A stretch of 6,000 nt of DNA, from positions 1-6,000 of the forward strand of contig CAYSPJ010000223.1 in assembly GCA_964432875.1 (NCBI GenBank). The letters run 5' to 3'. This stretch comes from JACJYE01 sp964432875. GTDB lineage: Bacteria > Bacteroidota > Bacteroidia > Chitinophagales > Saprospiraceae. The position numbers and the translations under genes are program-made. The notes under the pieces were generated by a model. It worked only from the letters and a program-made list of their open reading frames with translations, was not told the origin of the DNA and searched no databases. The first letter of the stretch is position 1. Each line of letters begins with the position of its first letter. Below, piece after piece: positions 1 through 5,960 of the stretch.

Positions 1-243
1 CTCTTCTGGCTTTTATCATCCGTGTTTTGGCAACTGATAACTGTTGCGATGGTGAGGGTGAGGGATGTTTTTGTTTTGGTTTTTTTCATGGTTACTTGAA
101 CAACGGTTAGTAATGCGTAGTGCGACCGTTTAGGGAGCATTATCGCATATACCTTGTTGTAGCCAGTTTTTCCCTGTATTTGTCCTCCAATGCACGCGCA
201 AAAGCTGCTTTGTCATTCCGTAGTAATTCCATTGCTTCTCCAT
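1..243. other. Leading region without a recognisable intact gene
   Basis: No open frame here gives a recognisable protein. The first 99 bases are open in plus frame 1 but give only a hydrophobic 32-residue stretch that I do not recognise. Visible low-complexity structure is a tandem GGTGAG pair (51-62) followed by a T-rich tract (68-86, ending in seven Ts). The base composition is clearly more AT-rich than positions 300-385. It may be the edge of an accessory or degraded segment that begins outside the window. Confidence 0.4.
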
Positions 244-302
244 TCACAATGGTTGCATCTTCAATAATACCTCTGAGCGCATCACGCAGCGGCCTTTCTA
301 CC
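140..302 (-). CDS. Possible C-terminal coding remnant, unknown
   Basis: On the minus strand, the frame that stops at 142-140 (TAA) is open back to beyond 385. Its last roughly 50 codons have a protein-like, charged, helix-prone composition (for example GEAMELLRNDKAAFARALE), while the codons above 302 give a low-complexity Arg/Pro/Gly peptide unlike a real protein. A plausible reading is the tail of a gene whose upstream part has been lost or replaced near 300, where the GC content jumps. It overlaps the proposed integrase remnant in another frame, so both cannot be real coding throughout. I do not recognise a family. No start codon or promoter supports expression. Confidence 0.2.
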
Positions 303-408
303 CTTTGCCCTGCCCCCCCCGGATCAGCCACCGCTCGGGCTACACGTCTTCGCGGCGCAGCTTGACGGCCTCGCCCGGGCGGCAACTGTTGCTACTGGCG
401 CGAAAATC
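247..408 (-). pseudogene. Decayed tyrosine recombinase (integrase) fragment
   Basis: One minus-strand frame (codons with lowest base 361, 358 and so on) reads SCRPGEAVKLRREDV, stop, PERWLIRGGQGKG, stop, KGRCVMRSEVLLKM. This matches the order seen in XerD-like and phage integrases: the catalytic Arg in a G-x-R-x-(S/G)-E context (CGC at 381-379), an L-x-x-x-D-v segment, a beta-hairpin ending in GKG with the hairpin Lys (AAA at 306-304), then a K-x-R-like segment and an LSxxLL-like helix. In-frame stops lie at 342-340, 300-298 and 246-244, with another upstream at 411-409. A run of eight Cs (313-320) falls where the strand should encode the variable residues before QGKG. The later HxLR, GH and Tyr boxes are not seen. 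I read it as a short, dead integrase remnant. The similarity is from memory of the family, not a search. Confidence 0.5.
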
Positions 409-417
409 TTATCTTTG
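389..417 (+). promoter_or_regulatory. Bacteroidota-type promoter (-33 TTG, -7 TATCTTTG)
   Basis: TATCTTTG at 410-417 matches the TAnnTTTG -7 consensus exactly. A TTG at 389-391 lies 18 bases upstream, within the usual spacing for the -33 element. Transcription would start near 421. The first ATGs downstream (433, 449) open frames of only 7-8 codons, so the most likely client is the lipoprotein gene at 562, with a 5' leader of about 140 nt. It overlaps the dead integrase fragment, so a chance match remains possible. Confidence 0.5.
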
Positions 418-462
418 CCATCGCCATCAATCATGCTTGCACGTGGGCATGGGCGGTGAAAT

Positions 463-479
463 TTGTAATTGAGCTACAA
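463..479. repeat. Short hairpin in the leader region
   Basis: TTGTA (463-467) and TACAA (475-479) form a 5-bp inverted repeat around a 7-nt loop. It is immediately followed by the larger inverted repeat at 481-514, and both would lie in the proposed leader of the phosphatase gene. Alone it is weak. Confidence 0.3.
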
Positions 480-480
480 G

Positions 481-514
481 CCCTGTAGAATTGCGCAGCA
501 CATATTCCACAGGG
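481..514. repeat. Imperfect inverted repeat upstream of the phosphatase gene
   Basis: CCCTGT (481-486) pairs with ACAGGG (509-514). After one A/C mismatch (487, 508), GAAT (488-491) pairs with ATTC (504-507), leaving a 12-nt loop. This gives ten base pairs in an 11-position stem. No T-run follows, so a classical intrinsic terminator is unlikely. It could be a leader structure for the gene at 562, a protein-binding site, or a remnant of a mobile-element end. Confidence 0.55.
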
Positions 515-561
515 CAAGGCGAGCTTAACTGGCCAAAACAAATGTAATATAACATAACAAA

Positions 562-1188
562 ATGAATTATCACATCACGCTCACCTCCCTCCTCGCACTA
601 TTTGCCCTGGCGAGCTGCCAGCCCTCCCGGCCTTTGCTCACCCAGGACCTCAGCAGCCCGGTGCGCGCCATCACCCGCCAGCAGATCGAGCTGCGCGACG
701 GGCGGCAGCTGCCCCTGCCCTACGCCGGCCAAAAGGGTGCCACGCTCTACATCCTCATCCGCCATGCCGAAAAGGCTGGCGGCGAAGACCCTGATTTGAC
801 GCCCGAGGGCATCCGGCGCGCTATCCTGCTCTCCGAAGCCTTGCGGGGCGTACCGCTGCAGGCGATTTACGCCTCCGAGCTGCGCCGCACCCAACAGACC
901 GCCACGCCGACGGCACAGGAGCAGGGCCTGCCCGTATTGCCCTACAACCCCAAGCAGATCGGCGAGATGGCTGATAAGCTATGGCGTGAGCACCGCGGCC
1001 AGGCCGTGCTGGTCGTCGGCCACTCCAACACCACCCCCGAGCTGGCCAACCGCTTGGCCGGTATCGACTTGCTGCGCGAGCTGCCGGAAAGCGATTACGA
1101 TAAAATCTATCTCGTCGAGCGGGGCAAGGGCAAGCGCCGCAGGGTATTTCAACTGGCTTTTGAGCTGGAGCGGGGGAATGTGGATTGA
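562..1188 (+). CDS. Lipoprotein histidine phosphatase (SixA/PGM-like)
   Basis: This 208-residue protein starts with a lipoprotein signal: a short hydrophobic stretch (residues 5-17) and a lipobox L16-A17-S18-C19, so it is probably lipid-anchored in the envelope on the periplasmic side. Residues about 60-200 form one histidine phosphatase domain of branch 1. The catalytic motif LIRHAEK has R67 and H68 (the phospho-accepting His), the second Arg lies in SELRRTQQTA (R109), and the second catalytic His is H154 in VVGHSNT. The length is normal for a small SixA-like enzyme plus signal and linker (20-60). The family removes phosphate from diverse small molecules or phosphoproteins, and the substrate here is unknown. 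The ATG at 562 is chosen because it gives an intact signal peptide and is preceded by an A-rich leader (544-561) without a Shine-Dalgarno sequence, typical of Bacteroidota. No partner gene is adjacent. Confidence 0.9.
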   Translation: MNYHITLTSLLALFALASCQPSRPLLTQDLSSPVRAITRQQIELRDGRQLPLPYAGQKGATLYILIRHAEKAGGEDPDLTPEGIRRAILLSEALRGVPLQAIYASELRRTQQTATPTAQEQGLPVLPYNPKQIGEMADKLWREHRGQAVLVVGHSNTTPELANRLAGIDLLRELPESDYDKIYLVERGKGKRRRVFQLAFELERGNVD

Positions 1189-1208
1189 CTGGGCTTAGGG
1201 GTGGCATC

Positions 1209-1253
1209 GATGGCATCCCTCGCTTTGGCAACCACCAGGAGAGGGATGCCATC
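1209..1253. repeat. Perfect 13-bp inverted repeat after the phosphatase gene
   Basis: GATGGCATCCCTC (1209-1221) and GAGGGATGCCATC (1241-1253) are exact reverse complements around a 19-nt spacer. TGGCATC also occurs as a direct repeat at 1202-1208 and 1211-1217. The hairpin begins 21 nt after the stop of the phosphatase gene, where a terminator or 3'-end stabiliser would sit, but no T-run follows either arm. A dispersed repeat element or a binding site is the alternative. Confidence 0.75.
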
Positions 1254-1273
1254 TAGGCTGTTGCATATCGCCG

Positions 1274-1305
1274 TTTTATATTGCTACGGAATTTGTTTAT
1301 TTTTG
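1274..1305 (+). promoter_or_regulatory. Promoter of the ATPase-nuclease gene, probably leaderless
   Basis: TATTTTTG (1298-1305) is an exact TAnnTTTG -7 element. A weak T-rich -33 candidate (TTTT, 1274-1277) lies 20 bases upstream. In Bacteroidota, transcription usually starts a few bases after this box, which places +1 at or next to the ATG at 1310. The transcript would then have essentially no 5' leader. Confidence 0.6.
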
Positions 1306-1309
1306 CAGC

Positions 1310-2860
1310 ATGGGAAAATTTTTCAACACTGCGGGCCCTTGTGTGTCGCGCATCCACTACATGCTCGATCCTTTGGTGCGCCTTTCAAGCGTCAAGAGGT
1401 TAGTAGATGCGGAGAAGTACTTCATCCTGCATGCCCCTCGGCAGACCGGTAAGACGACGACCATGTTGTCGTTTATGGAAGCGCTCAACCAAGAGGGAAA
1501 ATGCATCGCATTGTACGCTAATGTTGAGGCGGCACAGGCGGTGCGCCAGGACGTGGAGGCCGCCAACCGGGTGTTTGTCAGCGTAATCGAAAATTCAGCA
1601 AGAGTTTATTTGCCGGCGGACTATCACCCTTCAGCGGAGATCGTCCAAGCGGCAGTGGGAGAAAATGCTTTACACTCCTTTCTCAGCCGCTGGTGCGCCG
1701 AACTGCCCAAACCCCTGGTGCTTTTCCTGGACGAGGCGGACGCCCTCATCGGCGATTCGCTGCTTTCGCTGCTGCGGCAACTGCGCAGCGGATACCCTCA
1801 ACGTCCCAGCCACTTCCCGCAATCGGTAACCCTCATCGGCCTGCGCGATTTCCGCGACTACCGTATCTACTCCGAAAAATCCAAACGCTATGAAATCGGC
1901 GGCTCGGCTTTCAATATCCGCGACGAGAGCTTAACGCTGAGCAATTTCACGCCCGCTGAAGTCAACGCCCTCTATGCGCAACACACCGCCGAGACGGGGC
2001 AAGCCTTTACTCCCGATGCGCTCGATTTGATCTTCGAACAAACCCAGGGCCAGCCTTGGCTGGTCAATGCCCTCGGGCGGGAGCTATGCTTCGGCCAGCA
2101 CCAAGTGCCAGGCCAGCGCACCGTGACCGCCGAGGATGTGCGAAATGCAGTGGAAATACTGATTTTGCGCCGCGACGTCCACCTCGACCACCTCAGCGAC
2201 AAGCTGACCGAGCCGCGCGTGGCCCGCATCATCGACATGCTGCTATCGGGCCAGCAAGCGGCGGGCCTAACCAGCCTGCCTGCCGACGACCTCAACTACG
2301 TGCTCGACCTGGGGCTGGTTGCCCGCAGCCCAGTCGGACTGAAGATAGCCAATCCGATTTATCAGGAAGTCATCCCCCGCGAGCTCACCGCAGTGCAGCA
2401 AGAGTTCTTTCCAGCAAACCCCGCTTGGTATGTCCGCCACGATGGCAAGCTTGACATCGACAAGGTCCTGCAAGCCTTCTACGACTTCTATCGGGAAAAT
2501 GCCGAAATCCTGCTCTCGGGGGATATCTACCAGGAGTCGGTACACCACCTGATGTTCATGGCCTGGCTGCAGCGCATCGTCAATGGCGGCGGCTTCATCC
2601 GCCGGGAGTATGCTGCCGGGCGCGGCTTTATCGACTTGGTCATCCTGTTCGCAGGCGAGAAATTTGTCTTCGAGCTAAAAACGGAAGGCAACTTCCGGCG
2701 CGAAAAAGCCTTGGAGCAAGTTCACGCCTACGCCACGCGCATGGGGGTCGAAGAAGCCTACTTGATGGTCTTCCGCAAGAAGGTCTCCGACCCAGCGCTC
2801 GTAGGGCTGGGAGAAATCCTTTTTCACGAAGGGCTGAAGGTTCATCTGGTGTGGGTGTAA
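1310..2860 (+). CDS. AAA/STAND-like ATPase with C-terminal PD-(D/E)XK nuclease domain
   Basis: The protein has 516 residues. The N-terminus FFNTAGPC followed by HYMLDPLVRL resembles a recurring family start as I recall it, which supports the ATG at 1310. Walker A is APRQTGKT (42-49; K48, T49) and Walker B is LVLFLDEAD (136-144; D141, E142). An Arg-bearing segment GLRDFRDYR (177-185) lies in the sensor region, and GQPWLVNAL (247-255) resembles the GxP motif of STAND-type ATPases. Residues about 300-360 look like a winged helix. The C-terminal domain (about 400-516) shows a PD-(D/E)XK core: helix Glu E409, D442 in GRGFIDLVI, E455-x-K457 in FVFELK, and a Q470-x3-Y474 motif as in RecB-like nucleases. 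All key residues are present, so it is probably an active ATP-driven DNA-acting protein. Related ATPase-nuclease genes are accessory and often multicopy; a defence or mobile-element role is only inference. It has its own promoter and no partner gene. Confidence 0.85.
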   Translation: MGKFFNTAGPCVSRIHYMLDPLVRLSSVKRLVDAEKYFILHAPRQTGKTTTMLSFMEALNQEGKCIALYANVEAAQAVRQDVEAANRVFVSVIENSARVYLPADYHPSAEIVQAAVGENALHSFLSRWCAELPKPLVLFLDEADALIGDSLLSLLRQLRSGYPQRPSHFPQSVTLIGLRDFRDYRIYSEKSKRYEIGGSAFNIRDESLTLSNFTPAEVNALYAQHTAETGQAFTPDALDLIFEQTQGQPWLVNALGRELCFGQHQVPGQRTVTAEDVRNAVEILILRRDVHLDHLSDKLTEPRVARIIDMLLSGQQAAGLTSLPADDLNYVLDLGLVARSPVGLKIANPIYQEVIPRELTAVQQEFFPANPAWYVRHDGKLDIDKVLQAFYDFYRENAEILLSGDIYQESVHHLMFMAWLQRIVNGGGFIRREYAAGRGFIDLVILFAGEKFVFELKTEGNFRREKALEQVHAYATRMGVEEAYLMVFRKKVSDPALVGLGEILFHEGLKVHLVWV

Positions 2861-2931
2861 GGCGCCAGCGATGCCAGCAATCCCTTTATCCCCACGCCTC
2901 CCAAAGATGCAAAAAATTGCGCCGAAGATTA

Positions 2932-2939
2932 TATCTTTG
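2932..2939 (+). promoter_or_regulatory. valS promoter -7 element
   Basis: TATCTTTG matches TAnnTTTG exactly and lies 21 bases before the ATG at 2961, giving a leader of roughly 18 nt with an A-rich end (AAGAAAAC) and no Shine-Dalgarno sequence. No convincing -33 element is visible: the nearest TTG (2917-2919) is only 12 bases away. The position supports the 2961 start over the in-frame ATG at 2871. Confidence 0.6.
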
Positions 2940-2960
2940 CCCCCCAAACAAGAAAACGAC

Positions 2961-5678
2961 ATGGAACTCTCGACCCGCTATAACCCACAAGAGACTGAAG
3001 AGCGCTGGTACGCCTACTGGATGGAAAAAGGCTACTTCCACTCGGTGCCCGACGAGCGCGAGCCGTTCACCATCGTCATCCCGCCGCCCAACGTGACCGG
3101 GGTGCTGCACATGGGGCACATGCTCAACAATACCATCCAGGATATCCTCATCCGCAAGGCGCGCCTCGACGGCAAAAACGCCTGCTGGGTGCCCGGCACC
3201 GACCACGCCTCCATCGCCACCGAGGCCAAGGTGGTGAAAATGCTGCGCGAGCGCGGCATTAAAAAATCAGACATCAGCCGGGAACAATTTATGGCCTACG
3301 CCTTCGAGTGGAAGGATAAGTACGGCGGCATCATCCTGGATCAGCTCAAGCGCCTGGGGGCTTCCTGCGACTGGGAGCGCACCCGTTTCACCATGGAGCC
3401 CAAGCTCTCTGAAGCAGTCATCCGCACCTTTGTGCACCTCTACCGCAGCGGGAAGGTCTATCGCGGCAAGCGCATGACCAACTGGGACCCCGAGGCTAAA
3501 ACCGTGCTTTCCAACGAAGAGGTCCTTTATAAAGAAGAAAACTCCAAGCTCTACTACGTCCGCTATCAGGTAGAAGGCAGCGCAGAGGAATGGGTGACGA
3601 TTGCCACCGTGCGGCCCGAAACCATCCTGGGCGATACGGCTATTGCCGTACACCCCGAGGATGAACGCTACCAGCACCTGCATGGCAAGCGCGTACTGCT
3701 GCCGCTGCTGGGGCGCGCCATCCCCATCATTACCGACCAGTATGTGGAGATGGAATTTGGCACCGGTGCCCTGAAAATAACCCCCGCCCACGACCCCAAC
3801 GACTACGAAATCGGTTTGCGCCATCAACTGGAGGTCATCGACGTGCTCAACGATGATGGCAGCATGAGCGAGGCGGCCCAGCTGTACATCGGCGAAGACC
3901 GCTTCAAGGCCCGCAAGCTGATCGTCAAAGACCTGGAAGCCGCCGGTCATATCGTCAAAATCGAAGACTACCGCAACAAAGTGGGCCGCTCGGAGCGCAC
4001 CGACTCCATCGTGGAGCCGCGCCTGACCCTGCAGTGGTTTGTGGAAATGAAAGGCTTTGCCAAAACCGCCCTCGAAGCGGTGCGCAGCGGCGAGGTCAAA
4101 TTCCACCCGGAGAACTTCTGGAACATGTACAATAGCTGGCTCCAGGAGGCCAATGTGCGCGACTGGTGCATCTCCCGCCAGCTGTGGTGGGGGCAGCGCA
4201 TCCCGGCCTGGTATTACCAAGATAAATTCTTCGTAGCCGAGACGGCTGAAGAAGCCCTGGAGCAGGCCCGCCAGGAGCTGGCGATGCCCAACCTCCAGAT
4301 TTCTGACCTGCATCAGGATGAAGATGTGCTCGACACCTGGTTTTCCTCTCAGCTCTGGCCCATCTCGGTCTTTGATGGCTTTGAAAACCAGGACGAGCTG
4401 CGCTACTATTACCCCACCAATGTGCTGGTGACGGCCTGGGATATCATTTTCTTCTGGGTGGCCCGCATGGTGATGATGGGCTACGAGTGGGCACCGCGAT
4501 TACTGGGCGAGGACTTTGTCAAAGAAAAAGGCGCACAGCCCTTCTACCACGTTTACTTCACCGGCATGGTGCGCGATTCGCACCGCCACAAGATGAGCAA
4601 ATCCCGCGGCAATTCCCCCGACGCGCTACAGCTGATTGACCAATACGGCGCTGATGGCGTGCGCTTTGGCTTGCTGTCCAGCGCTGCTGCCGGCAACGAT
4701 ATCATCTTCGACGCCCCCTTTGATAAGGAGACCAAGCAAATCGTCAACGAAAGCAAGCTCTGTGAGCAGGGCCGCAACTTCTGCAACAAGATGTGGAACG
4801 CCCTGCGCCTGGTCAAAGGCTGGCCCCTGAAAGAAGCGCCGGCTGATGCGATCAACACCCTGGCGGCAGAATGGATGGAGGAAAAGCTCAGCCAGGCCGT
4901 TGAAAAAATCAATGCCAATTTCAACGAGTTCCGCCTTTCGGAAGCCATCATGACCCTCTACAAACTCATCTGGGATGACTTCTGTAGCTGGTACCTGGAA
5001 ATGATCAAGCCGGAATACGAGCAGCCGCTCGACCGGGAAACTTACCACAAGACTATCGCCATCTTTGAACGCCTGATGACGGTGCTACACCCTTTCATGC
5101 CTTTTGTGACCGAGGAGATATGGGCACACCTGCGCGAACGGGCAGCGGGCGAGGACTGTATCCTGAGCCGCTACCCCCAACCCAAGCCCTACAGCCAGGA
5201 GCTCATCGAGCGGGTGGAAGAAGCCAAAGATATTGTAACCAACGTGCGCGAAGTGCGCAACAATAAGGGCATCAAAATGAAGGACCGGCTCGAGCTCTTC
5301 ATACAGGATACGCCCGGCAGCCGCAAACTGCTGGAGCTGGCCGGCATGCAGGAGATGATCGTCAAAATGGCGAATCTGGAGCGCCTCGACTTGGCCCAGG
5401 GCGAGGTAGAAGGCTCGGTATCCTTCCTCTCTGGCCGCGATAAGTTCTTCCTGGTACTCCAACAGGAGATCAATGCGGAGGAAGAGTGCGCACGCCTGCA
5501 AAAGGACTTGGAGTACTACCAGGGCTTCATCGTCTCCATCCAGAATAAGCTGAGCAACGAGCGCTTCGTCAGCAGCGCCCCGGCTGCCGTAGTGGACAAA
5601 GAGCGCCAGAAATTGGCCGACGGGGAGGCGAAGGTGCAAAGTTTGCAGGAGGCGATCGCACAGTTGGGGTGCCCGTAG
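2961..5678 (+). CDS. valS: Valyl-tRNA synthetase
   Basis: This cytoplasmic class Ia synthetase charges tRNA-Val with valine using ATP. From the ATG at 2961 it has 905 residues, within the usual bacterial range. Domains in order: Rossmann catalytic core with PPPNVTGVLHMGH (HIGH-type HMGH 50-53) and WVPGTDHA; CP1 editing domain with TVRPET (216-221) and ITPAHDPND (273-281), which hydrolyses mischarged Thr-tRNA-Val; then WCISRQLWWGQRIPAWY (402-418), DVLDTWFSS (455-463) and KMSKS (544-548); an anticodon-binding helical domain (about 606-760, with HPFMPFVTEEIW 710-721); and a C-terminal coiled-coil arm (about 837-905) that contacts the tRNA. The Cys-rich zinc site seen after IPAWY in some ValRS is absent (YYQDKF). 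An in-frame ATG at 2871 would add 30 residues, but the -7 box at 2932-2939 falls inside that extension and MELSTRYNPQETEERW is a normal family start. The gene appears complete and is transcribed alone. Confidence 0.97.
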   Translation: MELSTRYNPQETEERWYAYWMEKGYFHSVPDEREPFTIVIPPPNVTGVLHMGHMLNNTIQDILIRKARLDGKNACWVPGTDHASIATEAKVVKMLRERGIKKSDISREQFMAYAFEWKDKYGGIILDQLKRLGASCDWERTRFTMEPKLSEAVIRTFVHLYRSGKVYRGKRMTNWDPEAKTVLSNEEVLYKEENSKLYYVRYQVEGSAEEWVTIATVRPETILGDTAIAVHPEDERYQHLHGKRVLLPLLGRAIPIITDQYVEMEFGTGALKITPAHDPNDYEIGLRHQLEVIDVLNDDGSMSEAAQLYIGEDRFKARKLIVKDLEAAGHIVKIEDYRNKVGRSERTDSIVEPRLTLQWFVEMKGFAKTALEAVRSGEVKFHPENFWNMYNSWLQEANVRDWCISRQLWWGQRIPAWYYQDKFFVAETAEEALEQARQELAMPNLQISDLHQDEDVLDTWFSSQLWPISVFDGFENQDELRYYYPTNVLVTAWDIIFFWVARMVMMGYEWAPRLLGEDFVKEKGAQPFYHVYFTGMVRDSHRHKMSKSRGNSPDALQLIDQYGADGVRFGLLSSAAAGNDIIFDAPFDKETKQIVNESKLCEQGRNFCNKMWNALRLVKGWPLKEAPADAINTLAAEWMEEKLSQAVEKINANFNEFRLSEAIMTLYKLIWDDFCSWYLEMIKPEYEQPLDRETYHKTIAIFERLMTVLHPFMPFVTEEIWAHLRERAAGEDCILSRYPQPKPYSQELIERVEEAKDIVTNVREVRNNKGIKMKDRLELFIQDTPGSRKLLELAGMQEMIVKMANLERLDLAQGEVEGSVSFLSGRDKFFLVLQQEINAEEECARLQKDLEYYQGFIVSIQNKLSNERFVSSAPAAVVDKERQKLADGEAKVQSLQEAIAQLGCP

Positions 5679-5699
5679 GGACGGCCCTCGTGGCCGCCC
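5678..5699. repeat. Bulged GC-rich hairpin at the end of valS
   Basis: GGG (5678-5680) and CGGCC (5682-5686), separated by a bulged A (5681), pair with GGCCG (5692-5696) and CCC (5697-5699) around the 5-nt loop CTCGT. The stem starts on the last base of the valS TAG. It is stable enough to act as a terminator or 3'-end hairpin, but no T-run follows. The pattern GTAGGGnCG...CTCGTGG...CGCCC also resembles a palindromic sequence dispersed in intergenic DNA of many bacteria, as I recall it. Confidence 0.55.
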
Positions 5700-5723
5700 G
5701 CACAAAATCCCCCGCCTATTGCG

Positions 5724-5737
5724 CTATCGCCCGATAG
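5724..5737. repeat. Palindrome CTATCG-CC-CGATAG
   Basis: Two 6-base arms are exact reverse complements around a 2-nt centre. A 10-bp perfect palindrome, AAAGCGCTTT, follows at 5745-5754. Both lie close behind valS and belong to a series of short hairpins with very small loops. Confidence 0.5.
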
Positions 5738-5776
5738 AGCCAGAAAAGCGCTTTAGGCTGCTCTGTCTTGGGCGTC

Positions 5777-5789
5777 GTTCCTACGGAAC
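5777..5789. repeat. Palindrome GTTCC-TAC-GGAAC
   Basis: The arms are 5 bases each around TAC. The wider context CGTTCCTACGGAACTC resembles a motif I recall as recurring in the intergenic DNA of Bacteroidota genomes, alongside a CGTCCCTACGGGACT variant. That recollection cannot be tested from this window. Confidence 0.45.
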
Positions 5790-5832
5790 TCATCTATTGG
5801 CGTGACATGTGCATCGACTGGGGCGGGCGGGA

Positions 5833-5840
5833 TATCTTTG
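5833..5840 (+). promoter_or_regulatory. Orphan -7 box TATCTTTG
   Basis: This is identical to the -7 box of valS and the one at 410-417, and the preceding A also matches valS. No -33 element is visible at the right distance. No open frame of useful length starts between 5844 and the window end, so it would drive a gene beyond 6000, a non-coding RNA, or nothing. A chance match is possible. Confidence 0.3.
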
Positions 5841-5945
5841 ATTTACGAGGACGCCAGCACCTCCGGCTTCAAAATCCAGGCAAATAGGCAAGGGTATACT
5901 ACTGGACATTTTCAGCATACAGGGCCTTTCCGAAGCCCGTACGTC

Positions 5946-5960
5946 CCGTCTTTCAGACGG
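5946..5960. repeat. Hairpin CCGTCT-TTC-AGACGG
   Basis: Two exact 6-base complementary arms surround a 3-nt loop. It is the last of the palindrome series behind valS and has the same layout (arms of 5-6 bp, loop of 2-3 nt). No T-run follows. Confidence 0.5.

Noticed and set aside
466..484. The minus strand reads GGGCTTGTAGCTCAATT, like the 5' end of a tRNA-Ile, which suggested a tRNA fragment or attachment site.
   Set aside because: The sequence diverges immediately afterwards: no D-loop GG, anticodon arm, T-arm or matching acceptor strand follows. About 16 bases of likeness is not enough.
539..546. Minus-strand TACATTTG, a possible divergent -7 box.
   Set aside because: No -33 element lies at a suitable distance and there is no intact gene leftward on the minus strand. 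It falls in an AT-rich leader where such matches arise by chance.
2871..2960. Upstream in-frame ATG extending ValRS by 30 residues.
   Set aside because: The extension contains the probable promoter -7 box (2932-2939) and does not look like a ValRS N-terminus, while the 2961 start gives the normal family start.
3267..4313. Long open frame of 348 codons on the minus strand inside valS.
   Set aside because: It lies entirely opposite highly conserved ValRS coding sequence and has low-complexity composition (rich in Phe, Val, Gly and His). It is an antisense shadow of GC-rich codons.
5085..5705. Minus-strand open frame of 206 codons over the valS 3' end.
   Set aside because: It lies opposite the anticodon-binding and coiled-coil coding sequence, gives a Leu/Ala-rich translation with no recognisable motif, and its start lies in the palindrome after valS.
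5807..5887. Small plus-strand open frame of 26 codons after valS.
   Set aside because: It has no RBS-like or A-rich leader, the only nearby promoter box lies inside it, and the peptide is unrecognised.
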